Assembly (NCBI GenBank): GCA_003518245.1 | Contig: DOZA01000157.1 | Coordinates: forward strand, 1 to 6,228 | Length of the DNA stretch: 6,228 nucleotides | Reading direction: 5' to 3' | Source: Bacteroidales bacterium | GTDB lineage: Bacteria > Bacteroidota > Bacteroidia > Bacteroidales > VadinHA17 | In this document: piece by piece, positions 5,321 to 6,228 of the stretch | Layout: each line of letters starts with the position of its first letter | Numbering within the stretch: position 1 is the stretch's first letter | Position numbers and translations under genes: made by a program | The notes under the pieces: model-generated | Database searches by the model: none | What the model saw: only the letters and a program-made list of their open reading frames with translations | Told to the model about the DNA's origin: nothing

Positions 5321-6228
5321 ATGGTAAAATTTCTTATACACCGACCTGTAGCAGTAATAATGAGCTTTGTGGCCATTATTATGCTGGGTATAGTATCCTC
5401 CGGACGGCTGCCCGTATCACTGATGCCTGATATTGACATACCGGAGATAACGGTAGCTGTATCAAGGCCCGATAATTCGGCCCGGGAGATAGAAAACTCG
5501 ATTATAAGCATACTAAGGCGCAACCTCCTGCAGGTGCCGGGACTGGACGATATTGAATCCGAGTCGCGTAATGGCAGCGCCATCATACTCCTCAAGTTCG
5601 AATATGGTACCGATATAGACATGGCCTTTATGGAGGTGAATGAGAAGATAGACGGCAGCATGAACTCCCTTCCCAATGATCTTGAAAGGCCAAGGATAAT
5701 CAAGGCCAGCGCAACAGATATACCTGTTTTCTTTCTTAACCTGAGCCTTGCCGGCAGCACCTATTCAGATGAAAAGTTTAACCAGTTAAGCAAGTTCTCA
5801 GAAACAGTAATAAAGAAACGTATTGAGCAATTGCCTGAAGTGGCCATAGCAGATATTACCGGGCAGGTGAAGGAAGAGATATATATTCAGCCCGACCTGG
5901 AAAAAGCTGGCAGCTTGGGTATTAGCGGTAATGATATAAGGGCGGCAATTGAAAGAAACAACCTCAATATCGGAAGCCTGCTGGTAAAAGATGGCAAATA
6001 CCTTTATAGCCTCGAATTCAGCTCATACCTTAAAACAGTAGCCGATGTGGCCGATATCTATATCAGGGCAGGTGCCAGGCTGGTGCAGCTTAAGGATGTG
6101 GCAGAGGTAGGACTGAGGCAGCGCAGGCTTACAGGTATGTATATGAATGGTGGGGAGCGCTCAATATCGCTGGCCATAATCAAGAAAGCAACAGCCCGGA
6201 TGGCTGACCTGGAAGAAAACCTTGATGA
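5321..6228 (+). CDS. RND efflux permease (second of two), 3' end beyond the window
   Basis: The frame stays open from ATG 5321 to the window edge, giving 302 full codons of a protein expected to be about 1000-1050 residues. The N-terminus is canonical RND: HRPVAVIM leading into TM1 (about residues 10-28), then LPVSLMPDIDIP (30-41), a conserved segment around VPGLDDIESESRNGS (72-86) and GTDIDMA (96-102). The rest is periplasmic porter region containing SLGISGNDIRAAIE. It is closer to the standard family pattern than the first permease. A TAA at 5318-5320 directly precedes the ATG in frame, so this start is firm; the upstream AAAAGATAATAA is A-rich, without Shine-Dalgarno. The start lies 50 bases after the first permease's stop and 12 after the repeat cluster. 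It likely works with the same adaptor, either as a mixed trimer or as an alternative pump. TM2-TM12 and the proton relay residues are not visible. Confidence 0.92.
   Translation, partial: MVKFLIHRPVAVIMSFVAIIMLGIVSSGRLPVSLMPDIDIPEITVAVSRPDNSAREIENSIISILRRNLLQVPGLDDIESESRNGSAIILLKFEYGTDIDMAFMEVNEKIDGSMNSLPNDLERPRIIKASATDIPVFFLNLSLAGSTYSDEKFNQLSKFSETVIKKRIEQLPEVAIADITGQVKEEIYIQPDLEKAGSLGISGNDIRAAIERNNLNIGSLLVKDGKYLYSLEFSSYLKTVADVADIYIRAGARLVQLKDVAEVGLRQRRLTGMYMNGGERSISLAIIKKATARMADLEENLD

Noticed and set aside
5152..5760. Minus-strand open frame of 202 codons across the repeat cluster and second permease
   Set aside because: The opposite strand encodes a canonical RND N-terminus over most of this span, and the minus translation is low-complexity and unlike any family.

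Overview
The window looks like part of a Bacteroidota (probably Bacteroidales or Marinilabiliales type) chromosome. The evidence is indirect: AT-rich spacers without strong Shine-Dalgarno sites, heavy use of ATA (Ile) and AGG (Arg) codons, a Cys-type signal peptide on the efflux adaptor, and an upstream relic that resembles the thioredoxin-like / 6-bladed beta-propeller gene pairs common in Bacteroidales. No rRNA, tRNA, CRISPR array or complete insertion sequence was found.

Layout. (1) 1-711 is an AT-rich, apparently decayed stretch. It holds a membrane-anchored thioredoxin-like ORF that stops just after its CxxC motif (20-397). Overlapping it in another frame is the C-terminal part of what looks like a 6-bladed beta-propeller protein with no usable start (355-711). 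(2) 712-882 is a spacer with no convincing promoter or terminator. (3) 883 to the end of the window is a plus-strand RND efflux operon. It consists of a periplasmic adaptor lipoprotein (883-1950), a first RND permease starting at GTG inside a 4-base GTGA overlap (1947-5270), and a second, different RND permease (5321 to the window edge, cut off after 302 codons). (4) Between the two permeases sits a cluster of palindromic, REP-like repeats (5175-5308). The repeats run into the 3' end of the first permease gene, where they encode its last 31 residues or so.

How the genes work together. The adaptor and permeases should form a tripartite, proton-driven export pump across inner membrane and periplasm, joined to a TolC-like outer-membrane channel not present here. 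Two non-identical permeases behind one adaptor recall MdtABC, where the two permeases form a mixed trimer; that comparison is inference. The substrate cannot be read from sequence.

The most interesting part is the repeat cluster. Two inverted copies of a 30-base unit differ at only two positions, and these two positions pair with each other in the hairpin stem (A-T in one copy, G-C in the other). The unit carries GTAG next to one stem foot, as in classical REP elements. Its placement adds a foreign C-terminal tail to one pump protein and puts strong RNA structure 12 bases before the start of the next.
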